Source: Ficedula albicollis
Taxonomy: Eukaryota > Chordata > Aves > Passeriformes > Muscicapidae
DNA: 64,000 nucleotides
Assembly (NCBI RefSeq): GCF_000247815.1
Contig: NC_021681.1
Coordinates: 13,392,013-13,456,012, forward strand
Direction: 5' to 3'
The position numbers and the translations under genes were made by a program. Below are positions 37,823 to 50,439 of this stretch, in pieces. The notes under the pieces were generated by a model that saw nothing but the letters and a program-made list of their open reading frames with translations, did no database searches and was not told where the DNA came from. The first letter of the stretch is position 1, and the number at the start of each line of letters is the position of its first letter.

Positions 37823-38182
37823 TTATAATTGAAATATCAGAGTAGGTGAGGGATAAAAATGCCCAAAATGGGATAATGAAAAATACAAACAAAATTTATA
37901 CAACCTCTCCATAGAAAGGTTTCATGTGGAATTACAGCTCAAAATTTAAATCTGATTTTTGCATTTTAGAGCATCCACTGCATACATGCAAGTAAAACAA
38001 ATTTATAATTGAAATATCAGAGTAGGTGAGGGATAAAAATGCCCAAAATGGGATAATGAAAAATACAAACAAAATTTATACAACCTCTCCATAGAAAGGT
38101 TTCATGTGGAATTACAGCTCAAAATTTAAATCTGATTTTTGCATTTTAGAGCATCCATTGCATACATGCAAGTAAAACAAAT
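37823..38182. repeat. Two-copy tandem duplication, 180-bp unit
   Basis: The unit with TTATAATTGAAATATCAGAG near its start is at 37823-38002 and repeats at 38003-38182. I see one clear internal substitution (ATCCACTGC/ATCCATTGC), about 0.6%, so the event is young or the copies have been homogenised. It directly precedes the MIR-like remnant. Confidence 0.97.
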
Positions 38183-38204
38183 AAGAAAAGACAATGGAAA
38201 ATTA

Positions 38205-38282
38205 TCCCAACTGTGTAATTAGAACACACTGATCTTCTTATTGTCAAGCCCTTGGCCTTAACTACTAGACCACATGGCTCAC
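38205..38282 (-). repeat. MIR-type tRNA-derived SINE remnant
   Basis: On the minus strand the sequence reads GTGGTCTAGTAGTTAAGGC (plus 38255-38273), an A-box-like tRNA head very close to the MIR start ('agtggttaagagc'). It continues with 'caagggcttga' and a B-box-like GTGTTCTAATTAC (plus 38215-38227). It is not a functional tRNA: the B box lacks GGTTCGA and the acceptor stem does not pair. Remnant length is about 75 bp; the downstream core was not found. Confidence 0.62.
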
Positions 38283-41200
38283 ACCCTAATTAATGCATAA
38301 ATTCAATGTTATAAAAATTTCCAAATCTTCTTTTCTTTTTTTTTTATAAAGCTGAGATGGAGATTTCCAGTGTCAAGCAATTAGAAGTGTCTTAATCCAC
38401 TCAGACACTATCTACAAGGCTTAGCATACATCAAATACATTTCCCAGTCTTCTTGTTTGGCTTATTGCTCTTATTTTCATTTATGTCTTACTTTTTATGT
38501 TAAATTTTTCACATTTTGTAACCTTAGCCACAAGCCAGCTTCACTTAGGATGGGAAAGACTTAAAGGTCTCCTTCAAAGTTACAGTGAAAATGAAGCAGA
38601 GATTTTATTCAAGTCTACACCACCTACATTTCAGTGAGGGCTTTATGCATCAAGTATATAAACAGTTTTGGGACCCTGCAGGAGGAGAAATTCTGTGCCA
38701 GAAGACTGTAGCATATTCCCCTCATAGTGTTTAGTGGTTGTTTGTAAACATAAGAATGACAGGAATAATGATGATCAAGAGAATTTAAATATCACCATGG
38801 AAATATTTACAAAAATACCACAGAAGGAGAAAAAAAAGCTTCTGTGCATGTTTGCCATGAAACTGCAAATTGATACTTTCATATGCAAAGGATTTTAGAA
38901 TAAAAATAGGAACAAAAAACAAGCTCCTGAAAGTGTGAAATGTATTACTGAGTCGATGGAAATGTGAAGAGTCTAAGTTATAGAATAGTTTCCTTTTATA
39001 ACCCTGGCACCTCTTTCCAAGGCATGGGCCTTGTTGCAAAAATTTCCAGTTTATCAGAAGACTCCCACATGTGGCCATTAATCCATGCAGAGCATTTTTC
39101 TTGGAAGGTTTGAGGATGATTAGGTAACCTGCATTTCTTTAAACTGAAAAACCCCAACCCAATAGGGCCTTACTTGTCCAACTCAAAACAAGCACGGGCT
39201 TTAACACTAACTAAAAGTCTCTTAAATAAGGCTTCTTATCCCCCCCAAAAAAGCAAAGACATATTATTTCCATGTACTTGATGAGTTCCAGGAGAACTTG
39301 GTGGAGATTATCAGAAAATGAAATGTGACTATGGATCTTGCAAAAAACCTCCTGAAACATACCTGTGTGGTGACAAGACCAGTGGTATTTACAGTAGCTC
39401 CACATTTTCATCCAACAAAGCTCTTTCTATAAACCTTAAAAAAAATAGTTTTCCTAGGAAATCACTATAATACTTGAGGAAAGCCATTTTTCCAAATGAA
39501 AAAATTCAAATTTCTCAAAAGAAAAATTCAGCAAGTACAAGGAATTCATAATCCTTATTCCCTATGATACTTTAGACTTCCCTGCTGCCTGTGCTTCTCT
39601 TTTCCTGCCTCTAAAGCACAGTAAAGACAGGAATACTGTGTGAAGCTGGCTGTGAGCTCTTTCAGAAAACTCATGCTTACCATTTCCTGGGGCCACCAAG
39701 GAATTATAGCAGACGCTATCAGAACAGCTCCTAGTTAGGAGACCACATCTCTGCAAACATCAGTTCTCAGGACAACATTAAGAAAAAATTCTTTAGGAAT
39801 CTTCAACCTGAAGATCTTTTAACCTGAAGTTCCATTTGAAGTTAAGCAGTTGCCTTTCTGAATATGGCACAACCTGTTCTGTAGTCATTTGGATGTCTAA
39901 GCTCACCATTACCACCATGATATGCAAACCACATCACTGAGTTCTGAAGATGGGGGACTTGGAGTGGCTCTGCTGTTTGCTACTCAGTTATTATTATCTT
40001 GGGTTCGGATAAAACCAGAAAGTTTGTTTTATAACTCCTAAGAAACAATTCTCACTATCAGAAGGCAGCAGACACAAACAGATCCCCTCACACAGGGCTG
40101 AGAAAGGAAGGAACATTACATCTAAAGCACAGCAGGCACCATTTTCCTGGTGACCTTGTCCTTGCAGCAAAGCGATGGCCCTGGTGAATAAATGACCAAT
40201 TTGGCTCCTTTTTGTTTAACTGATTTTTGCCATCTGGGAGCTCCAGACCTGCTCCTCTCTCCCTGGGAAGGTCTGTCCCTGCTGTGAGTGGCTGTCTTGG
40301 TCAACAGCAGGAGGTAAGGCTGGTGGCAGCTGCCTGAAGAGAGAATACAACAACCTGTTACTGCTTCATACAGCAGCAGCAGCCACCTCCTATTGTGTGA
40401 AGAAAGAGAAGGAAACTTGTTTCAACCTCAGCCATCTCCCCTATTTCATCCCTACCTATAAAAGGTATTCACACACCTCCTACTGAGCTGTGCAATCTCC
40501 AGTGTCCTTACAGCACAACACTCCTGCATTGCAGAAAAACATATCATATCTTTGTGCACATCAAAACATGAGGCATTGAAAAACAAAGTGCCTCAAGGTA
40601 ACAAAAAATTTGTAGCCAGAAGAGACATTCTGTATTTGCAGAAAAAAATACCTTTTTTTTAAATAAAGGTTACTTTTACAAACTCCCCAGAAAATTTTCA
40701 GTTCCAATAAAGTTGATAGATCCATAAAAGAACCCAGCTGTTACACTTCCCTGTGTCTTCATCCTAAAATACTTGCAAATCCAAGCTGAAGAATCAGTCA
40801 CCCATCTTGCATTAGATCAGACAAGTAGCAAGGCTAGACTTTATTACTAAGCTTCCTATACAAAAATTCCTGGAAAAACTCTTCTGCAACTTCAACTTCC
40901 TCCCCAGTGGTGAAGACCCAGCCTGTAAAGCACTTTCTGGAGACTCAAATCTGTGAATACACCAGTATCTCAATCTTAAGTGGGGAAGAGAGAGGAGGGA
41001 GACGAGTTTCCTACAAATTAAACCCTATCTGAAAAAAAAAAAAAAACCCAAAACATAGTCACTAGAGACTTAAGGGAATTGTCAGGCATGACCTCCAGCA
41101 TCTCTAAACCATCAGGGCAGATATCACGTTATTTTGGTGTGACTGTGCAGCGAAAGGTGGCTTTAAGTGGTCTATCTTACCTTCTACCTAAGATATATGG

Positions 41201-43194
41201 GTAGAAAATACTGACTCCGTTTGATCTGAACAATTAGTTTCAACTCATCTGCAATGAGATTTTTACCTCATTTTACCTTGATGCTACTGTCATTTCATAA
41301 GATCCTAACACCCATGACTTTCAGCATCAGAACATATAGACACAAAAATTCATGAAACAGATTTTTAAAAATATGCTAATATACTGTATACTCTATGTGA
41401 TGATCATGGGAGATTTGTTATTAATTTTGCATGACTACTCTATTTAAGATCACTCTTTGGGGTCAGTGTCTTATGGCAGGTACCAAATTTTGCCTTGGCA
41501 GAGTATGCAGTATAAAAGCCAAGGTGCATGTGTTCCACATAAACAAACAAGTGAAGCAATTTTTAGCTTTTTTGTTACCAGATCCCTCATAATAATCTTT
41601 AGAGAATACTATGTAACTAAACTCTCTAAACAGCGTGGAACTTGTTATTTATTTTTAAGTTATATTTAGTACACAAAAAGCTAAATCACACTTGTTCAAA
41701 TACTGCATATACTGTAATTACACCCTCTAATTTCATGCTTTTGGTCATACACTTTGCATAAGTAGTTGTAATTAAACATTTAAGGCATGTAATCATATAA
41801 TTATTAAGATTCACAATTCGATTATATAATTAATGTGTGCAAATACATAGAACTATCCTGTGACATTGATTTTAAGTAGAATACCCCACTAATTCTGAGG
41901 GGAGCTCTGCTTAAAAACTCATTAGGCAATACAACTTGCTAATGACTATACTGACAGAAGGAAGGCAGACCCACTGTCATGATTCTTTGGATATCTGCAT
42001 GAAATTTAAATTAAAAAAACCATACAGATATATACAGAGAGAGAGAGAGAGAGAGATAAAACCAAGCTATACACACACACAAAGATTCGCAAAATGGACC
42101 AAAATATCCACAAGCTTCTTTTGCAGGACAGCATTGGTAAAAAGAGAACCATCTCCAGGAGTACCCTACTACTTCCTAAAGAACTGTTATATCCTCAAAA
42201 AATATATATTAAATAAGCAATGGCAACTCCTAGCCCACACCTTTTCCCCTGGCCTTTCCTTGATTTTCAGCACCAGCTTACAGAGAGTATTTCTTACTAG
42301 ACAGGTGTTGGCAAGTTCCTGCAGTAGCTACATTTTCTTTTAAAAATTGCTGTACTGAATTACTTCAATTCCTTTTTTGTTGCTATATGATTTTAGAAAA
42401 TTGGTTACATTACAAAACATGCAAATGAAGAAAACAGACTCTTTTTTTTTTTGCATGTGCCCCTGTTGGCAGAACATGAGGAAATTTCTCTTTTCCTGCT
42501 GCCTTAAGGAAAGGGTAAGGAGTTTCCCCTTTTCTCTCAAAAAATTTCTGGTATTTATTAAGGAAACCTGAAGTTTTTTCTCTAATGAATGTTCCCTGCT
42601 TACACACACTCCTGACTCTCTCTGCACATTAAACATCTAGGCTAGCACTTCAGAATTTTAAGCTTGGTACAGAGAAGGAGAGGGTTCCTAAGCAGAACCA
42701 GTCTTCACTTCTGACCCAGCAGGTCAAAGCATATCCCAGAGGCATGAAAACACATTTTATCATCCTGTTCAACGCTGCTGTCATGGCAAATGACCACTGC
42801 AAACAGGAAAGTCATTAAAGTCATTAAATGTTATAATTTAGACATATAAGGATTTTGCTGCTGTGGGAAAATCCTGCACTAGACTAAAATAGCATACAGT
42901 AAATACCTTCAAACATAGATGTCAACATATTGCAAGGCACTAACTGCAAATTTTCATATGAACTTTTAACAAAAAAAAAAAAAAAGGAGTTTGGAAAAAC
43001 ATACACATAAAAATAATTGCCAGTTTGGAGCCTGTTTTGGTAAACTTGAACAGCCTTGATAAAAAAATAAGTGATGCTATATATTGCTTGCAATATAACA
43101 CAACATTTATTGCTGCTGCCACAAGTGGTATTAAGAAGAAAGACATTTTCAGACTTATGGTAGAAAATAATTTATTTCTAATGAGATGTCATGG
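38283..43194. other. Long noncoding stretch
   Basis: No defended gene. Notable simple sequence: an A run near 41031-41045 and a GA microsatellite at 42036-42056. The part at about 41370-41900 is dense in TAAT and TTTGCAT-like sites and may contain regulatory sequence. GC-richer patches lie near 40120-40400. Open frames are at most 135 codons and cross simple repeats. Confidence 0.5.
42036..42056. repeat. (AG)n microsatellite
   Basis: Ten uninterrupted AG units followed by ATAAA. A short (AC)n run follows near 42070-42080. Confidence 0.9.
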
Positions 43195-43262
43195 ATATGG
43201 TACAGTAGCCTAGCGCACTAATCTCATCACCAGCTTCTGTGGGTCAAACTTGAGCCCAAAGT
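43195..43262 (+). repeat. tRNA-derived SINE head remnant
   Basis: TAGCCTAGCGC (43206-43216) resembles an RNA polymerase III A box, and GGTCAAACTTG (43242-43252) a decayed B box (GGTTCGANTCC). They are about 36 bp apart, slightly short for a tRNA. 'ctaatctcatcaccagcttctg' lies between, like an anticodon arm plus variable region. No acceptor stem closes, so this is not an active tRNA gene. Which SINE family it belongs to is uncertain; a sequence that merely resembles a tRNA is the alternative. Confidence 0.42.
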
Positions 43263-43729
43263 TGAAGCATATGCCATGTCTTCCAAACAAAGAAATTTAG
43301 GTGTATCTGCAGCACTTTATATCATTTGCAGCACTGCAGCCCAGCCCATTTCTCCCTCCACCCTCATCCTTCCTGCCCCACAGACTGACCAGGTTGGAAC
43401 AAAAGGGGACTGTGTGTGACAGCTCCTCATGCACAGGGCAGCAGCATTCTCAAGACCCTGCCTGAGGAAAGGGATGTCCACTGCAGACTCCAAGATCCAC
43501 AATGCCAAGAGTTGCTAACAAACCTATAGAAAGAGCCTGGCCAGTGCAGGTGTCACAAGGCTATTGACCAGCAGTGACCTTAACCTGTGATGCCCTGAGC
43601 AGCACAGTCTGTGTGAGCCTCTCCCTCACTGGGGATGGGCTCACCTGCTGTAAACCCTCCACCACCTTTTGGTAAGGGGAAGGCAGCTTCTATCTGCTTT
43701 GAAATTGGACAGCAACATCAAGATGTATT
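43263..43729. other. Noncoding sequence, moderately GC-rich
   Basis: A patch at about 43330-43640 is GC-richer but CpG-poor. No element recognised. Confidence 0.5.
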
Positions 43730-43890
43730 CAATTAAGGTGTCATGTCCCATCTCAAGTGTAAAAGAGAAATGAAGTAGTACAATAGCATTTCACAGCTGA
43801 TAATTGTGTTTCTGCCTGATTTACTCTAATTACACAGATTGAGCAGGCTCAATGTTACAGACAACCATTAATTACCTGTTCTATAACCCA
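43730..43890. promoter_or_regulatory. Candidate conserved noncoding element
   Basis: Contains ATTCAATTAAGG, CTGATAATTG, CTCTAATTACAC and CATTAATTACC in about 160 bp of complex sequence without repeats or frames. The density of homeodomain cores suggests an enhancer, but AT content alone could give some of these. Conservation is untested. Confidence 0.27.
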
Positions 43891-45424
43891 AGTGCATATT
43901 TTTCTTCAGAGTTTTATAGCTAAGGTCCTGACCCTTATCATACAAGAATTGCACACAGAAGTTTAGGTAATCTAGTAACTCTCCTTCCACACCCAAAAAC
44001 CTTATTTTTTATTTAGGGCAGACATTTCATTTCACTTAAGCATACTTAAAGGTAGCTAAATTACCCCTAAGAGAAACATCAAATGAACTTTCAAAGTCAT
44101 ATAAGAATTTTCATTTTCAATTATACAGCAAGTTGTTTCATGTCATGGCTGCTGCTTTTTACATTGATTAGTAGATATTTTTTGCTTGCATTGAATTGTT
44201 TAAGGGCAGAATACATCACAATGAAAATTGAATTTCAGAAATTTTACCTCATCACATTTTGAAAATCATAACTAATACAGTTAACATTATTCTTTTTTGT
44301 TTTATTTTCCTTCATGTCTCTAAATTTTGACAGGGAATTGAAATGAATGCAAATGCTGAACTGTTTCCTATTACATATTTGTGATAACCATTTATGTCTC
44401 CAGAGACTGTAACTACACTGAAAGTAATTTTGGCAGAAGTTGCAGGCTTGTGAATTGGCCCTACAAAAATGTGAATTCCCATTATGTTTATGGGGCTCTG
44501 ATGAACACAAAGCTAGAGCTACTTAAAACAAGACTATGCAAACGTGGTCCTCTGAAGGAAGGAACATTTTGGAACTCTTTTACTCAACAGACTACTTTTG
44601 CTAGAGACCATGAATAATTATTGTTAGACAGCAGGAATAGTGCCACATAAAACAGCACTTAAAACCTTCTTACAAAAATGCACACGTTAATTTATTACAA
44701 GCAAAAAGTAACTGTAAAAGCAAATAAAGAACATTCCTGTTAATGGAGAATTTAGCTTTCAAATAATTTCATTGTTTATCTTAAGCTTTTCTCTTACTTA
44801 TAGAGGTGTTCCTTATACAGAAATCTAAATCTATGATCTTCTAGAAGAGGACAGGCTACACACAGTCCCTTACAGTAAATGCTGAAGCCACAAAATTATG
44901 TGTTTCACAATGCTCTGTTTGAGTCTTCCTCTAAGGAACTGTCTTTCAAAACACTGCCAAGCGCCAAGATTAAAAGTATCTACAGCCTGTCAACATTGTA
45001 ACCTGAAGTTAAAAAAGCATTTGAGAACACTCAAAAGACCCCAAACAAATGAAAAAAAAACCCAAAACACGCCTCTCCCCACCAAGACAGTACTATGCTA
45101 CTAGAGTGATAACTAAATGCAAAATGATTCTAATAACATCAGTGTAAAGTTATTGAGACAAGGAGTCTACACTGAAAATTACAATTGAATATGTTGTACT
45201 TACAGAAACTGTGTGTTTGCCATTCTGATAAAGGCTCAGAACACTCCTGACACAATTTGTTTTTAAAATCCACAGTGTAAACCTTAAATTTTTTTGCCTC
45301 TTTTTGTTCAAGTCATTTTATGTTGTGAGTGATTGAAATAGGTGAAGTGAGAAAACCAGCAAGTCAACCAACAGGAACTCCTAACCACTTATCTTTGGGG
45401 AAATACACCTTTTTTCAGCCTTTC
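43891..45424. other. AT-rich noncoding sequence
   Basis: The part at about 44130-44520 is complex and non-repetitive and may be weakly constrained. A plus-strand frame of 78 codons at 44381-44617 has no recognisable domain. Nothing else is assigned. Confidence 0.45.
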
Positions 45425-45495
45425 AAATCAAGGGCTTAAGGTAGGTTCCAAGGTTGGTATCATATAATTCAATGATTATATGAATAATTCAGTTT
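45425..45495 (+). repeat. Possible CR1-like 3' tail
   Basis: 'cttaaggtaggttccaagg' followed by 'aattcaatgattatatga' recalls the end of avian CR1 elements, where a TTCCAACC-type string precedes degenerate ATTCTATG repeats. Only the last 60 bp or so could be matched, with many differences. Confidence 0.3.
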
Positions 45496-47927
45496 GATAG
45501 TCTGTATCTCTAGCCATCATCATCGTAACAACCCCACACCAAGAAAAATAACACTGGGAAATGGCATAGGGATAATCATATCAAAACCTGTTTCCTCCTG
45601 GGAGAGTAGGGAACCCTGTGATGGCCCCTCCTCTTTCCCTGTTTGTCCTTAGAGGAGGTAAAAGCACCTTGGAGATGCTAATCCTCCTACAACACTTGAT
45701 TTTGCTGTGAGAATCATTAGTTCTCCCCTCATTAACACAAAACTTGTGTTAATTAGACATCAGACTTGGCAATTTTTGCTGAAGAATTTTGTTTCTACCT
45801 TGGCAATTCACTGCAAATGTGATGTTGTGCCTTTCTGCCACAGGTTCCAGCACTAATTATACCTCTCTCCCCCTGCCTGACCCTAAATTTGGCACCTTTT
45901 CAGCCTGAAGTCTGAGCTCCTCAGCATTTTTTAACTACAGAAGTGTTTTAGCCACTGCATATTCTTGCAGATTAAATGAAATAATTGAAAAAGGGAGGAA
46001 ATAGTCAACATTCTCTTCACAAATTATGTTTATACGAAGTCAAAGTCCAACTCTCTAGGGTCCTAAGCACTTCCAAAGTTTGCTCTCTTTTTTTCCCCCT
46101 TATCTCAGTATTTTTATTCATCTTTAAAAATGAATAATCCTCCTGTCAGTGTTTTTTGGTAGTAACCTTAAACAAGAACAGACTCACTCCATTTCCATGT
46201 ACAATCACAAAGGATTGGAGTCTGTTATTAACAAGGCATAAAATACCATCCCCCTGCTTCTACCTCAGTTATGCAACGTGACAGAAAATTCATTCCCAAA
46301 TTCACACCTGTGAAAACAAACTTCTAAATTTCATCCTATGGAACCAACAAAAGAGCACTGCCACTGCAAACTTGTGCAAAGACTCTCAGAAGTGCCTGCC
46401 TGCAAGCCCCCTTGGATCTGGAGTAATCTTAAGGATGAAGGTTTTCCTTCTAAAACTGAAAACACAATGTTCTCTTCCAAAGAGTCTGCTCTCTTCTACA
46501 TGAATGCCAGGGTAAATATGTACCTCTTACAAGAACATCAACTCGAACTAAATGCAGAGGCAAAAGCTGTGATCCACAGGTGATGGAAGCTATCTGCTCT
46601 CCAGGGAGACACTTCCTACAATCACTAACTGCTTATTCCCAGTACCATGCACTAACAAATTCCCACCAATCTTCTCAGGCAATGAGGCCCCTCGAGGGTC
46701 TCTGACATTGTGCATTTTGTCCTATTGTCCTGCTCCTGTTGTTTGTGTTTGCTGCTGGTGCATCTCTCGCAGCAACACACGCTGAAGACAAAGCACACCA
46801 TTCCCACTGCCTGCTGGTTTCTATGAACGCTGCAGAGTTCTCTTGCTTGCTTTAGAAAAGACCCTCTTCCTTTATTCTCCATTGAATTTCTCAGGATCCA
46901 GCTCCAAGCACTGCTCTGAACTTCTCCATGTGATTCAGAAAGCCTTTTGATGTTGCTTTTATCTTTCTACTAAAAAATCACCTCTTTTTATCATTGTCCT
47001 GTAAAAAAATTTAGGCTGACTATGATAGCCCTCAATACAACAGCATTTCACCAGCCCACAAATCCTTCCAGCTCTTCTGCAGACATTGTCCAGTTCTTCA
47101 TCTCTTGAAGACCTTAACCCCAGAAAGAGATAGAGTATCCAAGTATTTATTAGCTTCTTGAATCCCACTTCTCAAAAGTAATTTGCTATTTGCACCAAAA
47201 TAAGAGTAAAGGCAACACAACCGCTTGTACTCCACCAATCTTTTTCTATGAATCTTACTTCAGTAATCAAAAGGCTTAATTGCTTACTCTGTCAGCCAAA
47301 CATTTTGTAGAAAACTATCAATTCACAATTCACCCGGCCTTGTAACTCAATTTAAACACAGGATGTTTATTCTTCCCTTTTGTCACATGAAAACTTCAGT
47401 TAAGCTGGATATAATTGTCTATGGCACTACAGAATCCAGCTCTGTTGTACAGAGCTACAAGCTATAGCAACCATCTATTATCACAGTGCAATTAAATAAA
47501 CACTTCATCTACATCCAAATAACACAGCACGTTCCGTTTTTCTGGCACAGCAGAGTCCAGTAATCCCTGACATGTCTGAGTGTACTTTATAACTAAAAAA
47601 AAAAAAAACCACCCAGAAATCGAAGTAACATTAATAATTACATGTATTTCCTTCATTCCACTTGCTCACAGAGGCAAAACATTACATTTGAAGAGCTAAA
47701 TAAAGAAAAATATTGAAATATGCTTCTGCATGTCAAGCACTCAAACCCTCAATCTTGTTAGCATTAAGCACAGAATTTTTTGGAAACACTGTTCTTGAAA
47801 TGCATATTGAATAACGACCCTTATTTTTTCCTGCATTACTCTTTTCACTTGTCTTGCATAATTCATATAAATTTTGGAGAAGTCTGGATTACAGTCTTGG
47901 CACAAAGATGCTGTATTCCCAGAACAT
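45496..47927. other. Noncoding sequence with one balanced patch
   Basis: The region 46330-47170 is less AT-rich and open for about 70-80 codons at a time on both strands, without any recognisable protein. It might be an old decayed repeat. Remaining sequence is AT-rich. Confidence 0.45.
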
Positions 47928-48043
47928 GAATGATAACCACATAAATTTTGAAACAAGGACTATTTAACATCAGTAAGATCAACAAGAATGATAACCACAT
48001 AAATTTTGAAACAAGGACTATTTAACGTCAGTAAGACCAACAA
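47928..48043. repeat. Two-copy tandem duplication, 58-bp unit
   Basis: The unit starting GAATGATAACCACATAAATT is at 47928-47985 and repeats at 47986-48043. I see two substitutions (TTAACATCAG/TTAACGTCAG and AAGATCAAC/AAGACCAAC). It abuts the 96-bp pair with one base between. Confidence 0.95.
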
Positions 48044-48044
48044 A

Positions 48045-48236
48045 GGCTATTTAAACATCAAACATGAGCAACTTATGCCGTCAGTCCTGCCCTAATTTCC
48101 ACCTGACTTTTTTAATAGCAATGATAATGAATAAAAATTGGGCTATTTAAACATCAAACATGAGCAACTTATGCTGTCAGTCCTGCCCTAATTTCCACCT
48201 GACTTTTTTAATAGCAATGATAATTAATAAAAATGC
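48045..48236. repeat. Two-copy tandem duplication, 96-bp unit
   Basis: The unit starting GGCTATTTAAACATCAAACA is at 48045-48140 and repeats at 48141-48236, with about four substitutions or fewer (for example TGCCGTC/TGCTGTC and AATGAATA/AATTAATA). The beginning of this unit also resembles part of the preceding 58-bp unit (GGACTATTTAACATCAG), which suggests an older duplication underlies both. Confidence 0.95.
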
Positions 48237-49185
48237 AGATTTTTCATTAATGGTTATATCTGACTACAAAAAGTCATTTTTTATTCAGGCTTTTTGTTAA
48301 TATTTAAATGATGGAAATAATTTTAAATTATACCCATTACTGATGGGAACTTTTTAAAGTGATACCCCATCTGAGCTGCACATTGTGAAGCAAAAGTTTC
48401 ATTGCTTAGTTTGATAATGAGGCATCCAAACCAGCAAAAAACTGGCAGTCACCAGGCACTAACCATGTTCACACCTGCCTTCTCTGACAAAACCTTCTCT
48501 CCTGGCCACAGCACTAGGCAGACAGTGGCACAGTCCTATATGGCCTATATTATGCAGCTACAAAATTAGATGCATCAAATAATGTCATAAATGCTCACAT
48601 TTTACACTGACAACCTACTTCTAATACTGGACCACTATGCTGACATTTGGAAATGTGAAGTAGGTAGGCATATGGAATTGATTATTTTATTTTTCAAGTC
48701 ATAGATATTAAATTCAAAAGAAAGCAAGATATGGGATTAGTGACAGGCAATCACAGTGACTTGTTTAAGAGCACAACACTGAAAGATATGTCTCCTTTGC
48801 ATTTGGGGGGAATAGGTGTGAATAAATCACACAACTCATGGATATCCTTGTTTCAAGATATTCAAGTCATGTTCATTTTCACCTAATCCAAATAAAAAAA
48901 TCACAATACAATCTATTTTACTATTTCCCCAGTGTCAAGTACCTATTTGAAAAATGCTCAGTTATGTTTGCTACACAGCCAACTTCAGAAGGAACAAATC
49001 ACTGCTATGTATCACTTCCAGGAAAATGATAAGTTTAGACTCTTTGAAATCTGCATTCTTGTTCATCCAAGAGCATGCTGTCTGCAGTGCAGTGCTAAGA
49101 AACTACAATTTGTTAACACTAAATGGAAGAGTGTTACCTAACAGAAACCACAGCTCTAGTACAGAGAGAAAGCAATTACCCCAGC
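48237..49185. other. AT-rich noncoding sequence
   Basis: No gene or repeat family recognised. Confidence 0.5.
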
Positions 49186-49318
49186 AGATGTGATCACTTG
49201 CAGTGTCTGGTAATATATAGGATTTCCAAATAAAGGTATTAAAAATAGATTACAGATGTGATCACTTGCAGTGTCTGGTAATATCTAGGATTTCAAAATA
49301 AAGGTATTAAAAATAGAT
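49186..49318. repeat. Two-copy tandem duplication, 68-bp unit
   Basis: The unit starting AGATGTGATCACTTGCAGTG is at 49186-49253 and repeats at 49254-49318. Two substitutions are seen (AATATATAGG/AATATCTAGG and TTTCCAAA/TTTCAAAA). Confidence 0.95.
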
Positions 49319-50439
49319 TTTTGTATCAGCCAGCTACATCACATTATGTGATGAACCCAGCTCTAGACTTAAAGGAAGTAATGAAGACATAATGATAACC
49401 AAATTAGTTGATCTGAATTATACCAATGCTACAATATATGATGTATGCAATGATATGATATGATTTTAACAAGAAAGGACTTGTTCAAGACCAAAGCTCT
49501 TCTTTGTGTTATAAATTACTTTTTAGAAGGCTATGGGTGCATCATGCTACAGCATAAAAATCTAATATGTGCAGACATGCAATCTCAAAATGGTCCTCAA
49601 GACCAGAACAGAACATTCACACAAAGAAACAAAGTCCCATAAATTTACCAGGCCTGGCCTGGCACCCTAGAGGCATAGCAGATTCCACAACTCAAAGGAT
49701 AAACAACAGACAACTGTGGGCAACATTCAGCTTTAGTAATGATCAGAGGCTAAGAATAACAAAGAACATTGCAACCCTCAAGAGTAATAAAATCTGCCCC
49801 TCCAATGTCTGGCTTTAAAATCCCTCGTTCAAGGCTGGGACCAGCTCTGCCCCCATAAGTCAGTGCTCGTATCTTTCCACTTATATGATCAGTCAAAGCA
49901 AGCAATGGATAAAAGAATAGAAATATATAAAAATCTTTAAGAAAAGCAAACTGCTTTACTGATTGTCAGTTTCAGACAGATGAAAGAAGTACCAGGATCT
50001 ATTTTGAGAAGAACTCATTTCAATAATCTAACATCATGAAGTCACCAGAATTAGGGGTTTTGTCAGAATAATGTAACTTAGTGTTCAGACCACAACCTAA
50101 ATTTTATTCACAAAGAAAAAACATAAAATTTGAAAAAAAATAAAAATAAAAAATGGCCTTTTCTTCAAGTCCTGTTCTCCCCACTACTTTGAAATCTCTA
50201 CTATTTGGGCCTAGTGTGAAAAAAGCAGCAATATTTCACTCTGCCAAATCATAGTACACAACTTCATGCACAAAACATGGCTAAAGTCTTCTAAGCCAGT
50301 ACAGCTCCTTATAGAGAATCTGTTCCCCTAACCCCTAATCTTGTGTTTTTTTAGTGCAAAATGCAGCTCAGCACATCCCAACCCATCAGAGACAGGCCAT
50401 TCTCCAACTGCAAGCATTTGTGAGAAGTTTTGGGTAGGC
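49319..50439. other. AT-rich noncoding sequence
   Basis: A-rich stretch at about 50110-50150. Nothing recognised. Confidence 0.5.

Noticed and set aside
38205..38282. Functional tRNA gene
   Set aside because: The B box has decayed and no acceptor stem forms; a SINE remnant explains the boxes. The same reasoning applies to 43195-43262.
47928..48236. Possible CRISPR-like repeat array
   Set aside because: Units are adjacent without spacers, number only two each and vary in length. The genome is vertebrate.
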